DNA of 64,000 nucleotides from Asticcacaulis sp. EMRT-3 (GTDB lineage: Bacteria > Pseudomonadota > Alphaproteobacteria > Caulobacterales > Caulobacteraceae). The stretch spans positions 1,914,501 through 1,978,500 of the forward strand of contig NZ_JASERT010000001.1 in assembly GCF_030027245.1 (NCBI RefSeq), read 5' to 3'. Both the position numbers and the translations under genes were made by a program. Numbering within the stretch: position 1 is the stretch's first letter; each line of letters starts with the position of its first letter. The notes beneath the pieces are model-generated. The model saw only the letters and a program-made list of their open reading frames with translations, searched no databases and had not been told where the DNA came from. Below, piece after piece: positions 7,714 to 16,012 of this stretch.

Positions 7714-8136
7714 CTATCCTTTCCAGTCGGTTTGATCGTCATGTGACGTGACGATCCAATTGCCTTCCACTTCAGGTTCGCGCCCGTCATGATCTGCCTC
7801 AAGGTCGCGGGTGCCAGACTTACCCCAGCCTAATTGATTTACCCGGCCCTCCGGTTCCCCTAGCGAGGGTTCCCATTCGGATTCATCGAAAAGCCTGTCT
7901 TCGGCCGGATCGTGCTCACGGTTGTCATTCACGCCCTGCGCCCAATCGCGTTGATTTTGATAAGGGGCGGTGGTGACGCTGCCTAAGTCCGGTTCAAGGT
8001 CAGGGTCGCCGTCTATTTCGTCCAAGGCGGCTATGATCTGGTCAAGCGCCCATTCCAGTTTGCGGGCGACTTTAACAAGGCGCTTGCGAGCCTGACGCTT
8101 TTGCTCTGCCGGGTGCATGACGATGCGCTGTCTCAT
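7714..8136 (-). CDS. Acidic hypothetical protein of alphaproteobacterial islands
   Basis: This 140-residue protein has a basic N-terminal helix (HPAEQKRQARKRLVKVARKL) and a long acidic, low-complexity remainder with the phrases DPDLEPDLG and WEPSLGEPEG. The repeated Glu-Pro-Ser/Asp-Leu-Gly pattern is common in uncharacterised phage and island proteins of this class. No function is known. It is the last gene before the tRNA-Arg gene and is transcribed toward the replication gene. A GGTGGTGA ribosome site supports the start at 8136. Confidence 0.7.
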   Translation of the reverse strand: MRQRIVMHPAEQKRQARKRLVKVARKLEWALDQIIAALDEIDGDPDLEPDLGSVTTAPYQNQRDWAQGVNDNREHDPAEDRLFDESEWEPSLGEPEGRVNQLGWGKSGTRDLEADHDGREPEVEGNWIVTSHDDQTDWKG

Positions 8137-8158
8137 AGCGTCACCACCGAATTATTTT

Positions 8159-8209
8159 GCGTCCCCGAAATGCCGACTTTGTGCGCTAAGCGTCCCCCTA
8201 GCGTCCCCC
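8159..8209. repeat. Three GCGTCCCC repeats next to the tRNA attachment end
   Basis: GCGTCCCC occurs at 8159-8166, 8190-8197 and 8201-8208, the last two exactly 11 bp apart (one helical turn). They lie 50-100 bp from the 3' end of the tRNA-Arg gene. Closely spaced direct repeats at this position are what arm-type integrase or Xis binding sites look like. This is an inference from position. Confidence 0.45.
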
Positions 8210-8255
8210 GCCATTTTCGGCAGAAGCTAAAACTACATAAGTCATTGATTTGTAA

Positions 8256-8332
<77 letters not shown>

Positions 8333-8431
8333 GTATTTTTGTCAGGCGCGTCTAAACGGCCAGCGAACGGCGCGGAACCTAAGCTAAACCCCGTTCGCGC
8401 TCAACCGATAAAATGCCGCTCCTGAAAATAA

Positions 8432-9445
8432 TCAGCCCGCATGATGCCCCATACGATGCGATGATTCACGCACCACCAGTTCCGGCGAGACGATAATGCC
8501 CTCATGCGCCGTGGTTTCGCCGTGATCGAGCGCTTCGACCAGCAGTTCGAGCCCGCGCCGGCCTAAGTCGAATATGCCGACGCGCAGGGTGGTGAGCGGC
8601 GGCGCGGTGAAGCGCGAAATCGGAATGTCGTCAAAGCCCACCACCGCTATGTCATAAGGGGCCCTGACGCCTGCCTCGCTGAGCGCCAGCAGGCAACCCA
8701 GCGCCATCATGTCATTGGCCACGAAGATGGCGTCGGGCCGTTCGGCCTGGGCCAGAAAGGCGCGCGTGCCCGCATAGCCCGATTCCTCGGTGAAATCGCC
8801 TTCATAGATGGCGTGAGGCGTCAGGCGCGCCGCCTTCATGGCCGCAGAAAACCCGCGCTGGCGTTCGCGCGCCTCGAAATTACCGGCGGGCCCGGAAATG
8901 TGGGCGATGCGCGTGCGCCCTTCGGCAATCAGGTGGCGCGCCGCCGTCACGCCGCCACCGTAATTATCGACGCTGATCGAGCCCTGCTCCACCTGACCAA
9001 CGCGGCTGGCAATCGTAACCAGCGGCAGGTTGATCGGCAGGATGGCGGCCAGATTTTGCGAATCGACAAAGGGCGACATGACCAGCAGGCCATCGACCCG
9101 CCCGCCCCAGGCGCGCAGGATCGCCACGGCCTCATCGAGATTGGCGTGCGAACCGGCCACCAGCAGGTGCAGGCCACGCGCCCGCGCCGCCACATCGATG
9201 CCGCGAATGATTTCGGCGAAGAATTCGCCATACACGTCGGGCAGCAGCACGCCGATCGTGTTGGTGCGCGACATGACCAGCGAACGCGCCCCGCCATGCG
9301 GCACATAGCGCAAGCTCCTGGCCGCCTCCAGTACGCGCTGGCGAACGCCCTGTGTGACATTATCAAGCCCGTTGATAGCGCGTGACGCCGTGGCGATCGA
9401 CACACCGGCCTCGCGGGCTATATCTTTGAGTGTGGCGGCGCTCAT
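8432..9445 (-). CDS. LacI-family transcriptional regulator
   Basis: This 337-residue LacI/GalR repressor has an N-terminal HTH (TLKDIAREAGVSIATASRAI) with a hinge helix (VPHGGARSLV), then a periplasmic-binding-protein-like sensor domain from about residue 60. The sensor carries TNTIGVLLPDV, FVANDMMALG and AVVGFDDIPISRF. The ligand is probably a sugar but cannot be named. An operator-like palindrome 27 bp upstream suggests autoregulation. It stands alone between the tRNA and a divergent small gene, and the sugar genes it controls are not in view. Confidence 0.93.
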   Translation of the reverse strand: MSAATLKDIAREAGVSIATASRAINGLDNVTQGVRQRVLEAARSLRYVPHGGARSLVMSRTNTIGVLLPDVYGEFFAEIIRGIDVAARARGLHLLVAGSHANLDEAVAILRAWGGRVDGLLVMSPFVDSQNLAAILPINLPLVTIASRVGQVEQGSISVDNYGGGVTAARHLIAEGRTRIAHISGPAGNFEARERQRGFSAAMKAARLTPHAIYEGDFTEESGYAGTRAFLAQAERPDAIFVANDMMALGCLLALSEAGVRAPYDIAVVGFDDIPISRFTAPPLTTLRVGIFDLGRRGLELLVEALDHGETTAHEGIIVSPELVVRESSHRMGHHAG

Positions 9446-9471
9446 ACTGGTTTTTCTCCGGTTATCTCAGA

Positions 9472-9485
9472 TGTAAACGCTTCCA
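9472..9485. promoter_or_regulatory. LacI-type operator upstream of the regulator
   Basis: TGTAAACGCTTCCA is an imperfect palindrome around the central CG, matching the LacI/GalR operator style (TG-AAxCGxTT-CA). It lies between the LacI gene and the divergent gene at 9610, so it may control both. Confidence 0.65.
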
Positions 9486-9609
9486 ATGGGCCTGTAAATC
9501 GCTTCCCGGATGCCAGACCGGGCAATAATGCGGGCAGGATGAACGACCATATGATGTTTGCACACGGCTATGAGATTGACGCGGTGCAGCGTTGTGGCTT
9601 AAGGAGAAA

Positions 9610-9858
9610 ATGAGTTTTTGCAAAAGGTTTTTGCCCGCCATGAGCGACACCCTGATTCCTCCTCCCGAAATCATCTATGTCGATACCCACAAGGTGGCCT
9701 GTAATGGCGGCGGCGGCGCGCTGGGCCATCCGCTGACCTATTACGAGCTGGGCGAGGACGGCACGGTGGAATGCGGCTATTGCGACCGCAAATTCGTGCA
9801 TCAGGATCATGCCCACGACTATATCGATCCGGCCCCGCGTCCGGAAGGCGAGCACTAG
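9610..9858 (+). CDS. Zinc-finger domain protein (CHCC type)
   Basis: This protein of about 82 residues has [20 protein letters not shown] near the start and [13 protein letters not shown] near the end. Together these give the Cys-His-Cys-Cys ligand set of the small zf-CHCC proteins related to the NDUFS6 subunit of complex I. The start at 9610 is chosen because AAGGAG lies just before it; ATG at 9640 would also give the full domain. It is followed after one base by a glyoxalase-fold gene, so the two are probably co-transcribed. Confidence 0.85.
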   Translation: MSFCKRFLPAMSDTLIPPPEIIYVDTHKVACNGGGGALGHPLTYYELGEDGTVECGYCDRKFVHQDHAHDYIDPAPRPEGEH

Positions 9859-9859
9859 G

Positions 9860-10324
9860 ATGCGCTTCCTGCACACCATGGTGCGGGTAAGCAATCTCGA
9901 TGCCGCCCTGCGTTTTTTCTGCGAAGGTCTGGGCCTGCGTCAGGTGCGCCGCATGGACAGCGAACAGGGCCGTTACAGCCTGATCTTCCTGTCGGCCGAC
10001 GAAGACGCGCATCTCGGCGCGACAGCGGAGTTACGGGGACAGGCTGAAGTCGAGCTGACCTGGAACTGGCCCGATGAGCATGGCGCGGTCGAGGTCTATA
10101 CGGGCGGGCGCAATTTCGGCCACCTCGCCTATGAGGTCGATGACATCTACGCCACCTGCCAGCACCTGGCCGATATGGGCGTGGTGATCAATCGCCCGCC
10201 GCGCGACGGCCAGATGGCCTTCGTGCGCTCGCCCGACGGCATTTCGGTGGAGCTGCTGCAAAAGGGTGAAGCGCTGCCGCCTGCCGAACCGTGGGCTTCG
10301 ATGGCCAATACCGGCGTGTGGTGA
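9860..10324 (+). CDS. VOC-family protein, lactoylglutathione lyase-like
   Basis: This 154-residue glyoxalase-fold protein has two beta-alpha-beta-beta-beta modules: [20 protein letters not shown] near the start, and [18 protein letters not shown] followed by [14 protein letters not shown] near the end. The metal ligands expected for glyoxalase I are plausible: His from LHTMV, Glu from VELTW, His from GHLAY and Glu from VELLQ. A methylglyoxal-detoxifying role is possible but many VOC proteins have other substrates. Start 9860 lies one base after the previous stop. Confidence 0.85.
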   Translation: MRFLHTMVRVSNLDAALRFFCEGLGLRQVRRMDSEQGRYSLIFLSADEDAHLGATAELRGQAEVELTWNWPDEHGAVEVYTGGRNFGHLAYEVDDIYATCQHLADMGVVINRPPRDGQMAFVRSPDGISVELLQKGEALPPAEPWASMANTGVW

Positions 10325-10439
10325 CCGGTCGATCTTTAAGCGGCTTAACGGCTGGAAGCTCGTCGCCCAACATATTCTCCCGCCCCTCTCCGCCACTTTG
10401 ATTTGGCAGCGTCCGCATATGCCGCTATGAACAGCGCCT

Positions 10440-13331
10440 ATGCCAGATCATGAGCCCACCATGCCCGATGCCGCCACGTCCGACACGCCCAAACGCCTCG
10501 TCCTGATCGATGGTTCGGGCTATATTTTTCGCGCCTATCATGGCCTGCCGCCGCTCACGCGCAAATCGGACGGCCTGCCGGTAGGGGCCGTAGCCGGCTA
10601 TTGCAACATGCTGTACCGCCTGATCAAGGAGCATCGCGGCGATGATGCGCCGTCGCATCTGGCCGTGATTTTCGACGCCGCCGCCAAGACCTTCCGCAAC
10701 GAAATCTATGACGGTTACAAGGCGCATCGCCCGCCCGCGCCCGAAGACCTGATCCCGCAATTTCCGCTGATCCGCGAGGCGACGCGCGCCTTCGGTCTGC
10801 CCGCCATCGAACTGGAAGGCTTCGAGGCCGACGACCTGATCTGCACCTATGCCCATCTGGCTGTGCAGCGGGGCTTCAAGGTCACCATCGTCTCGTCGGA
10901 CAAGGATCTGATGCAACTGGTGACCGATGAGGTCAGCCTGATGGACCCGGTCAAGGCCACGCCGATCGGCCGCGAACAGGTGATTGAAAAGTTCGGCGTG
11001 CCGCCCGAACGGGTGGTCGATGCCCAGGCCCTGATCGGGGATTCGTCTGATAATGTGCCGGGCGCACCCGGTATCGGCGTGAAAACCGCCGCGCAATTGC
11101 TGACCGATTTCGGCGATCTCGACGCCGTTCTGGCGCGCGCTTCGGAGATCAAGCAGGAAAAGCGCCGCCAGACCCTGATCGATTTCCGCGACCAGATTTT
11201 GATGTCGCGCGAACTGGTGCGGCTGCGCTGCGATGTCCCGCCGCCCGCCGACATTGACAGCTTTGCCTTGCGCGAACCCGATGCCGATGTGCTGAGCGCC
11301 TTTCTGGCCATGATGGAATTCGCCTCTCTGGCCAGGCGTGTCGGCGGCACCTTAAGCCTGATGCAGGGCACGGCGATGGACAAGCTGCCGAGCGCGCCCG
11401 TTTCGCGTCCGCTGTATGGTGCGCCGAAAGCCGCACCGGCGCAAACCGCGCTTCTGCCCTTCGATCTCGACGCCTATGCCTGCGTTCAGAGCATCGAAGA
11501 GCTGCGTGGCTGGATCGATGAGGCCTATGCGGCGGGCGTGGTGGCGGTCGATACCGAAACCGACGACCTGTCCGCCTCGCATTCCGGCCTGTGCGGCATT
11601 TCGCTGGCCACGGCCCCCAATCGCGCCTGCTATATTCCACTCGGCCATACCGCTGCGGAAGGCCTCGATTTTGGCGGCGACTTTGGCGGCAACTTTGGAG
11701 GTGGGGGGGCAGGCCTGACCCAGATTCCGCTGCAACAGGCCATCGCTGCGCTCAAGCCCCTGCTCGAAGACAGAGGCGTGCTGAAGATCGGCCAGAATAT
11801 CAAATATGATCTGAGCGTATTGCATCGCCACGGCATCGACGTAACGCCCTATGACGACACCATGCTGATCAGTTATGCGCTCGAAGGCGGGCTGCACAAT
11901 CACGGCATGGATGAGCTATCCGAACTGCATCTCGGCCACACGCCCATCCCGTTCAAGGAGGTGGCCGGTTCCGGCAAGAACCTGAAATCGTTCAAATATG
12001 TCGATCTGACTCCGGCCACGCGCTATGCCGCCGAGGACGCCGACGTGACGCTGCGCCTGTGGCATATCCTCAAACCGCGCCTTGCCCGCGAAGGCCAGAT
12101 GGCGATGTACGAAACGCTGGAGCGCGGTATGCCAGCCGTGCTGTCCGAGATGGAACTGGCCGGAATCCGCATCGACCCGCAGGTGCTGCAATCCCTGTCG
12201 CACGATTTCGGCACGCGGATGAGCGAGCTGGAAGCCGAGGCGCACGCCCTGGTGGGCCGCCCGTTCAATCTCAACAGCCCCCAGCAACTCGGTGTCATTT
12301 TTTACGATGAGATGCAGCTTCCCGGCGGCAAGCGCACGGCGTCAGGCCAGTGGGCCACCGATGTGAAAGTGCTCGAAGACCTCGCCGAAAAGGGCCAGCC
12401 GCTCGCTAAACTATTGCTCGATTATCGCCAGCTTGCCAAGCTGAAGGGCACCTATACCGATAATCTGATCGGCCATGCCGACCCGCAGACCCAGCGCATC
12501 CACACCAGCTTCCATCTGGCCGCCACCCCGACCGGACGCTTAAGCTCCAACGAACCCAATCTGCAAAACATCCCGATCCGCACGAAGGAAGGCCGCAAAA
12601 TCCGCCGCGCCTTTATCGCCAAACCAGGCCACAGGCTGATCAGCGCCGACTACTCACAGATCGAGCTGCGCATCCTCGCCCATATCGGCGATATTCCGCA
12701 ACTGAAGGCGGCCTTTGCGCGCGGCGACGACATCCACGCCATGACCGCTTCGGAAATGTTCAGCGTGGCGATGGAGGACATGACCTCCGAAATCCGCCGC
12801 CGCGCCAAGGCGATCAATTTCGGCATCATCTACGGCATTTCGGCGTTCGGACTGGCGAACCAGCTCGGCATCGAACGCGGCGAGGCCGGGCGCTATATCG
12901 AAACCTATTTCGAGCGCTTTCCCGGCATCAAAGCCTATATGGACACAACCAAAGCCTTTGTGGCCGCCAACGGTTTTGTCACCACCCTGCATGGCCGCAA
13001 AATCCATATCCCGGAAATTAACGGCAAGGGTGCGCAGAAAGCTTTTGCCGAACGCGCCGCCATCAATGCGCCGATTCAGGGCACCGCCGCCGACATCATT
13101 CGCCGTGCCATGATGCGGATGCCAAAGGCTCTGACCGAGGCCGGTTTCACCACGAAGATGCTGTTGCAGGTGCATGACGAACTGATCTTCGAAGCGCCCG
13201 ACTCCGAGGTCGAGGCCGTGATCCCGCTGGTCAAGCAGATCATGTCCGACGCCGCCCTGCCCGCCATCGAGATCAGCGTGCCGCTGGTGGTGGAAGCCCA
13301 TGCCGCGCTCAACTGGGACGAGGCGCACTAA
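10440..13331 (+). CDS. polA: DNA polymerase I
   Basis: This 963-residue PolA fills DNA gaps in repair and Okazaki-fragment maturation. Domains in order: 5'-3' exonuclease (residues 15-300, LVLIDGSGYIFRAYHG, GFEADD, GDSSDNVPG); 3'-5' exonuclease (about 360-545) with VAVDTETDDL, so proofreading is probably intact; and the polymerase domain with DYSQIELRILAH (motif A), RRRAKAINFGIIYG (motif B) and QVHDELIFEAP (motif C). A Gly-rich segment (residues about 410-426) with FGGD/FGGN/FGGG repeats interrupts the exonuclease domain and is unusual. The start could also be the ATG 21 bp downstream. Confidence 0.97.
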   Translation: MPDHEPTMPDAATSDTPKRLVLIDGSGYIFRAYHGLPPLTRKSDGLPVGAVAGYCNMLYRLIKEHRGDDAPSHLAVIFDAAAKTFRNEIYDGYKAHRPPAPEDLIPQFPLIREATRAFGLPAIELEGFEADDLICTYAHLAVQRGFKVTIVSSDKDLMQLVTDEVSLMDPVKATPIGREQVIEKFGVPPERVVDAQALIGDSSDNVPGAPGIGVKTAAQLLTDFGDLDAVLARASEIKQEKRRQTLIDFRDQILMSRELVRLRCDVPPPADIDSFALREPDADVLSAFLAMMEFASLARRVGGTLSLMQGTAMDKLPSAPVSRPLYGAPKAAPAQTALLPFDLDAYACVQSIEELRGWIDEAYAAGVVAVDTETDDLSASHSGLCGISLATAPNRACYIPLGHTAAEGLDFGGDFGGNFGGGGAGLTQIPLQQAIAALKPLLEDRGVLKIGQNIKYDLSVLHRHGIDVTPYDDTMLISYALEGGLHNHGMDELSELHLGHTPIPFKEVAGSGKNLKSFKYVDLTPATRYAAEDADVTLRLWHILKPRLAREGQMAMYETLERGMPAVLSEMELAGIRIDPQVLQSLSHDFGTRMSELEAEAHALVGRPFNLNSPQQLGVIFYDEMQLPGGKRTASGQWATDVKVLEDLAEKGQPLAKLLLDYRQLAKLKGTYTDNLIGHADPQTQRIHTSFHLAATPTGRLSSNEPNLQNIPIRTKEGRKIRRAFIAKPGHRLISADYSQIELRILAHIGDIPQLKAAFARGDDIHAMTASEMFSVAMEDMTSEIRRRAKAINFGIIYGISAFGLANQLGIERGEAGRYIETYFERFPGIKAYMDTTKAFVAANGFVTTLHGRKIHIPEINGKGAQKAFAERAAINAPIQGTAADIIRRAMMRMPKALTEAGFTTKMLLQVHDELIFEAPDSEVEAVIPLVKQIMSDAALPAIEISVPLVVEAHAALNWDEAH

Positions 13332-13344
13332 AATGGGCATTTGC

Positions 13345-13366
13345 ATAATTACAAATTTGTAGTTAT
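13345..13366. promoter_or_regulatory. 22-bp palindrome, probable BrnA operator
   Basis: ATAATTACAAATTTGTAGTTAT is a palindrome with one mismatched pair, centred on TACAAATTTGTA, ending 3 bp before the brnT start codon. Position over the promoter of a BrnT/BrnA pair fits autorepression by BrnA. TTGCAT at 13341 overlaps it and may be the -35 element. Confidence 0.65.
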
Positions 13367-13369
13367 ATT

Positions 13370-13681
13370 ATGGGCCATATTATCTTTGAATGGGACGAGG
13401 CCAAAAACCTTTCCAATCAGCAAAAACACAATGGCGTCAGCTTTAAAGAAGCCAGCCAGGTTTTTCGTGATCCCCTGCATCTTTCGATTCAGGATCGTGT
13501 CGAGAACGGCGAGCAACGCTGGCAAACCTTTGGAATTGTAGGCCATTTCGTGCTACTGGTGGTGGCGCATACCCTCACCCAAACCGATCGGGATGGACAG
13601 TCTGTCGAGATTGTCCGCATTATTTCCGCGCGTCGCGCCACGCGCAGGGAAAGGCAATGGTATGAGAATGAAAACAATTAG
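13370..13681 (+). CDS. brnT: BrnT-family type II toxin
   Basis: This 103-residue BrnT toxin has a RelE-like fold. The N-terminal IIFEWDEAKNLSNQQKHNGVSF and the C-terminal VRIISARRATRRERQWYE are the family signatures. BrnT cleaves RNA when freed from BrnA. No ribosome site is visible before the ATG and the palindromic operator ends 3 bp away, so translation may be leaderless or weak. The pair sits between polA and a VOC gene in otherwise core DNA, which suggests a small insertion. Confidence 0.93.
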   Translation: MGHIIFEWDEAKNLSNQQKHNGVSFKEASQVFRDPLHLSIQDRVENGEQRWQTFGIVGHFVLLVVAHTLTQTDRDGQSVEIVRIISARRATRRERQWYENENN

Positions 13682-13976
13682 TCACACATTGGAAACCCTG
13701 CCGCCTTTGAACGACGAAGACCGTGCGCATCTGGCCGCGCTGGCCGCCGAACCGGATCAGGCGATTGAGCTGGGCGACATGCCCGAATTGAGCGACGAAC
13801 AGCTCAGGACAGCCGTGCGCGGACGCTTCTATCGACCCATCAAACAACAGATCACGGCGCGGCTCGACGCCGATGTGCTTGACTGGCTCAGATCTCAGGG
13901 CAAGGGCTATCAATCGCGCATCAATACCATTCTACGCCGGGAAATGCTGGCGGCTTTGAAATCAAAACGGGCCTGA
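13662..13976 (+). CDS. brnA: BrnA-family antitoxin
   Basis: This 104-residue partner of BrnT has a disordered acidic N-terminal half that would wrap the toxin (DEDRAHLAALAAEPDQ). The C-terminal ribbon-helix-helix shows KQQITARLDADVLDWLRSQG and YQSRINTILRREM. The RHH binds DNA and probably the palindrome at 13345. Its start overlaps the end of brnT by 20 bp. A second ATG six bases later is equally possible. Confidence 0.92.
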   Translation: MRMKTISHTLETLPPLNDEDRAHLAALAAEPDQAIELGDMPELSDEQLRTAVRGRFYRPIKQQITARLDADVLDWLRSQGKGYQSRINTILRREMLAALKSKRA

Positions 13977-13981
13977 CCTCC

Positions 13982-14389
13982 ATGCCGGAAACCACCATCG
14001 TCAAACATCTCGACCATTTCAATATCCAGACCCGCGACATGGCGGGCACGATTGCCTTTTACCACGACCTGCTGGGTCTGGTGGCCAGGGGGGCGCCGCG
14101 CCGCGACCCATCCGAACGCCAGTGGCTCTATGCCGGTGAGCGCGCCGTCATCCACCTCAATCTGTTCGGCACCGACAACACGATCCCGCGCGACGTTCAG
14201 CCCGGTGCGGGCACGGGCGCGATCCACCATATCGCTTTTGAGTGCGACGGTTTCGACGAGATGCTGGCCCTGCTGAAGGCGCGCGGCACCGACTATGGCT
14301 ATGCCGACCTATCGGAAATCGGCCTGCGCCAACTGTTCGTCACCGACCCCAATAATGTGCTGCTGGAGCTGAATTTCCGCAGCGCCTGA
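13982..14389 (+). CDS. VOC-family (glyoxalase/bleomycin-resistance fold) protein
   Basis: This 135-residue single-copy VOC protein has LDHFNIQTRDMAGTIAFYHDLLGL, IHHIAFECDGFDEML and VTDPNNVLLELNF. His and Glu residues at the strand ends (LDHF, IHHIAF, LLELNF) could bind a metal. The substrate is unknown. It follows brnA by 5 bp but probably belongs to the host background, because the BrnTA pair is typically mobile. Confidence 0.87.
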   Translation: MPETTIVKHLDHFNIQTRDMAGTIAFYHDLLGLVARGAPRRDPSERQWLYAGERAVIHLNLFGTDNTIPRDVQPGAGTGAIHHIAFECDGFDEMLALLKARGTDYGYADLSEIGLRQLFVTDPNNVLLELNFRSA

Positions 14390-14407
14390 CTCTTTGGAAG
14401 CTTAAGC

Positions 14408-15910
14408 CTATTTCGCCTTGCCATCATGCGGTTCGATGATGCGGAATTCGCCGCTTAAGTGCATCAGACTCATCATATAGAGCATACCGTCGAAATAGCG
14501 CTGCTCACCAGAAGGTACGGGCGTGTCCCACAGCGTCTTCAGAAAGGCGTCCGGCACGGCACCGGGCGTCGCCGCCAGACTGCCGACCGCCGTGGTCGCC
14601 ACCATGCCAACCGAGTGGCGCGTCGATAAGGGCTTGCCGTCCAGCGTGTAGCGGTCGGCGAAGCTGTTAATGCCCTGACCATAGAGGAAGGTCTGGATGC
14701 GATTGCTGAGTGCGCGTTCGCGGTCATCCTTGCCCCACCAGCTATAGTCCACCGACCAGTTGCTGACCGTGCGCCAGCTATCATAGCCGAACGGATCAGG
14801 CTGGCCATCTCTGGTCAGCAGGGTCGAGCCGTCAAAATGGCTGCGGTCGGGTGCCAGACCGGTCTGCGGGGCGGTGACGCGATCAAACAGATCGCGGCTG
14901 ACATCGGCGGCCCTGGCCCAGAAGGCGCGATCTTCCTTCGGCCCCCAGCGCGCCCACAATTCATAAAAGGCGGGCAGATGGTAGGAGGCGTCGGTGCCGG
15001 TCACATTGGTTTCCGGCACGAAGCGGATCATGGTGTGGGCCTCATCGACCATCGGCCCCACCGTCACCTGATGGGGTTTGTTGTCGAAATGATAGGGCGG
15101 CCACGGCGTGCCGTCCTTCTCGGCCTGCGCCTGCATGGCGCGATTATTCAGGCTGGGCCACGGCGTTTGTGGTGCGACGAAGGGGGGATCCTTGGGGTGA
15201 ATGCGAAACGGCGTCGTGCCGGTCAGCACCGGATGGTGCCGCATATCACGCAGAATCTTGTCCGCCTCGGCCTGATAATTATAGATGCCCTTGCCATTGC
15301 CCCAGCGATTGGCGGCGAAATAGAGCGCCATAGTGAAATATTCCTCGCCGTCCGGCGCGGCGCTGGTGGAACGCGGCGTGCCATCGGTATTCATCGACCA
15401 GGCGAAATAGCCAAGCGAGGGATTGTGCGGATCGGTGGTCAGCATATAGGTGTGGGCCCAGTTCCACAGGGCGTCGAACTCGCGTTTCTTGCCCAGTTCG
15501 ACGGCAATCATCATGCCGTAGCTCATCCCTTCCGTGCGCACATCATTATTGGCCCAGTCGGTGATATAGGCCAAGGTGCCATTGGCATTGGCACCCGTTT
15601 CGAAATAGACGCGCTGTTCCTGACCGTCTCCGTGGAAAAGCTGCTGGAAGGTGGCCTCGACCTTTTGCCGGGTGGCCGCCGGACTGACGCCCAGACGCTC
15701 AGCGAACAAATTGTGGTAGATGTGCGTCTTGTAAGCCCCGTTGCCATCGCCCGGATGGCGGGCAAATGGCCCTTGAGGCGCATCGACATAGCCATTATCC
15801 GCCGTCATCGGCGGCGGGGTGGAGGCTGCCTGCGTCTCGGCGTGAACCGGCAAGGCGGCCAGCATGATGATAGCGGTAACATTGCCGAAAAGGCCGACGC
15901 GGCTCAACAT
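14408..15910 (-). CDS. Secreted glycoside hydrolase family 8 enzyme, oligoxylanase-like
   Basis: This 500-residue GH8 enzyme acts on beta-1,4-linked glycans. After a signal peptide (residues 1-24, AAxIMLAALPVHA type) the (alpha/alpha)6 barrel includes DVRTEGMSYGMMIAVEL, where Glu is the general acid, and later VDYSWW. The motif set fits reducing-end xylose-releasing exo-oligoxylanases or endoglucanases, and these cannot be separated by eye. The ATG at 15910 is preferred to an upstream TTG at 15934 because it starts the signal peptide and follows AGGAGG. The neighbouring acyltransferase may act on related polysaccharide. Confidence 0.9.
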   Translation of the reverse strand: MLSRVGLFGNVTAIIMLAALPVHAETQAASTPPPMTADNGYVDAPQGPFARHPGDGNGAYKTHIYHNLFAERLGVSPAATRQKVEATFQQLFHGDGQEQRVYFETGANANGTLAYITDWANNDVRTEGMSYGMMIAVELGKKREFDALWNWAHTYMLTTDPHNPSLGYFAWSMNTDGTPRSTSAAPDGEEYFTMALYFAANRWGNGKGIYNYQAEADKILRDMRHHPVLTGTTPFRIHPKDPPFVAPQTPWPSLNNRAMQAQAEKDGTPWPPYHFDNKPHQVTVGPMVDEAHTMIRFVPETNVTGTDASYHLPAFYELWARWGPKEDRAFWARAADVSRDLFDRVTAPQTGLAPDRSHFDGSTLLTRDGQPDPFGYDSWRTVSNWSVDYSWWGKDDRERALSNRIQTFLYGQGINSFADRYTLDGKPLSTRHSVGMVATTAVGSLAATPGAVPDAFLKTLWDTPVPSGEQRYFDGMLYMMSLMHLSGEFRIIEPHDGKAK

Positions 15911-16012
15911 TATTCTAAAATCCTCCTGAGACAATCATACGGCTTATCTGCGCCGGATCAGGGCGCGCAGCCTTCGCGGCTCAGGCTATACGGGTTCAGG
16001 AGACGTGACAAG

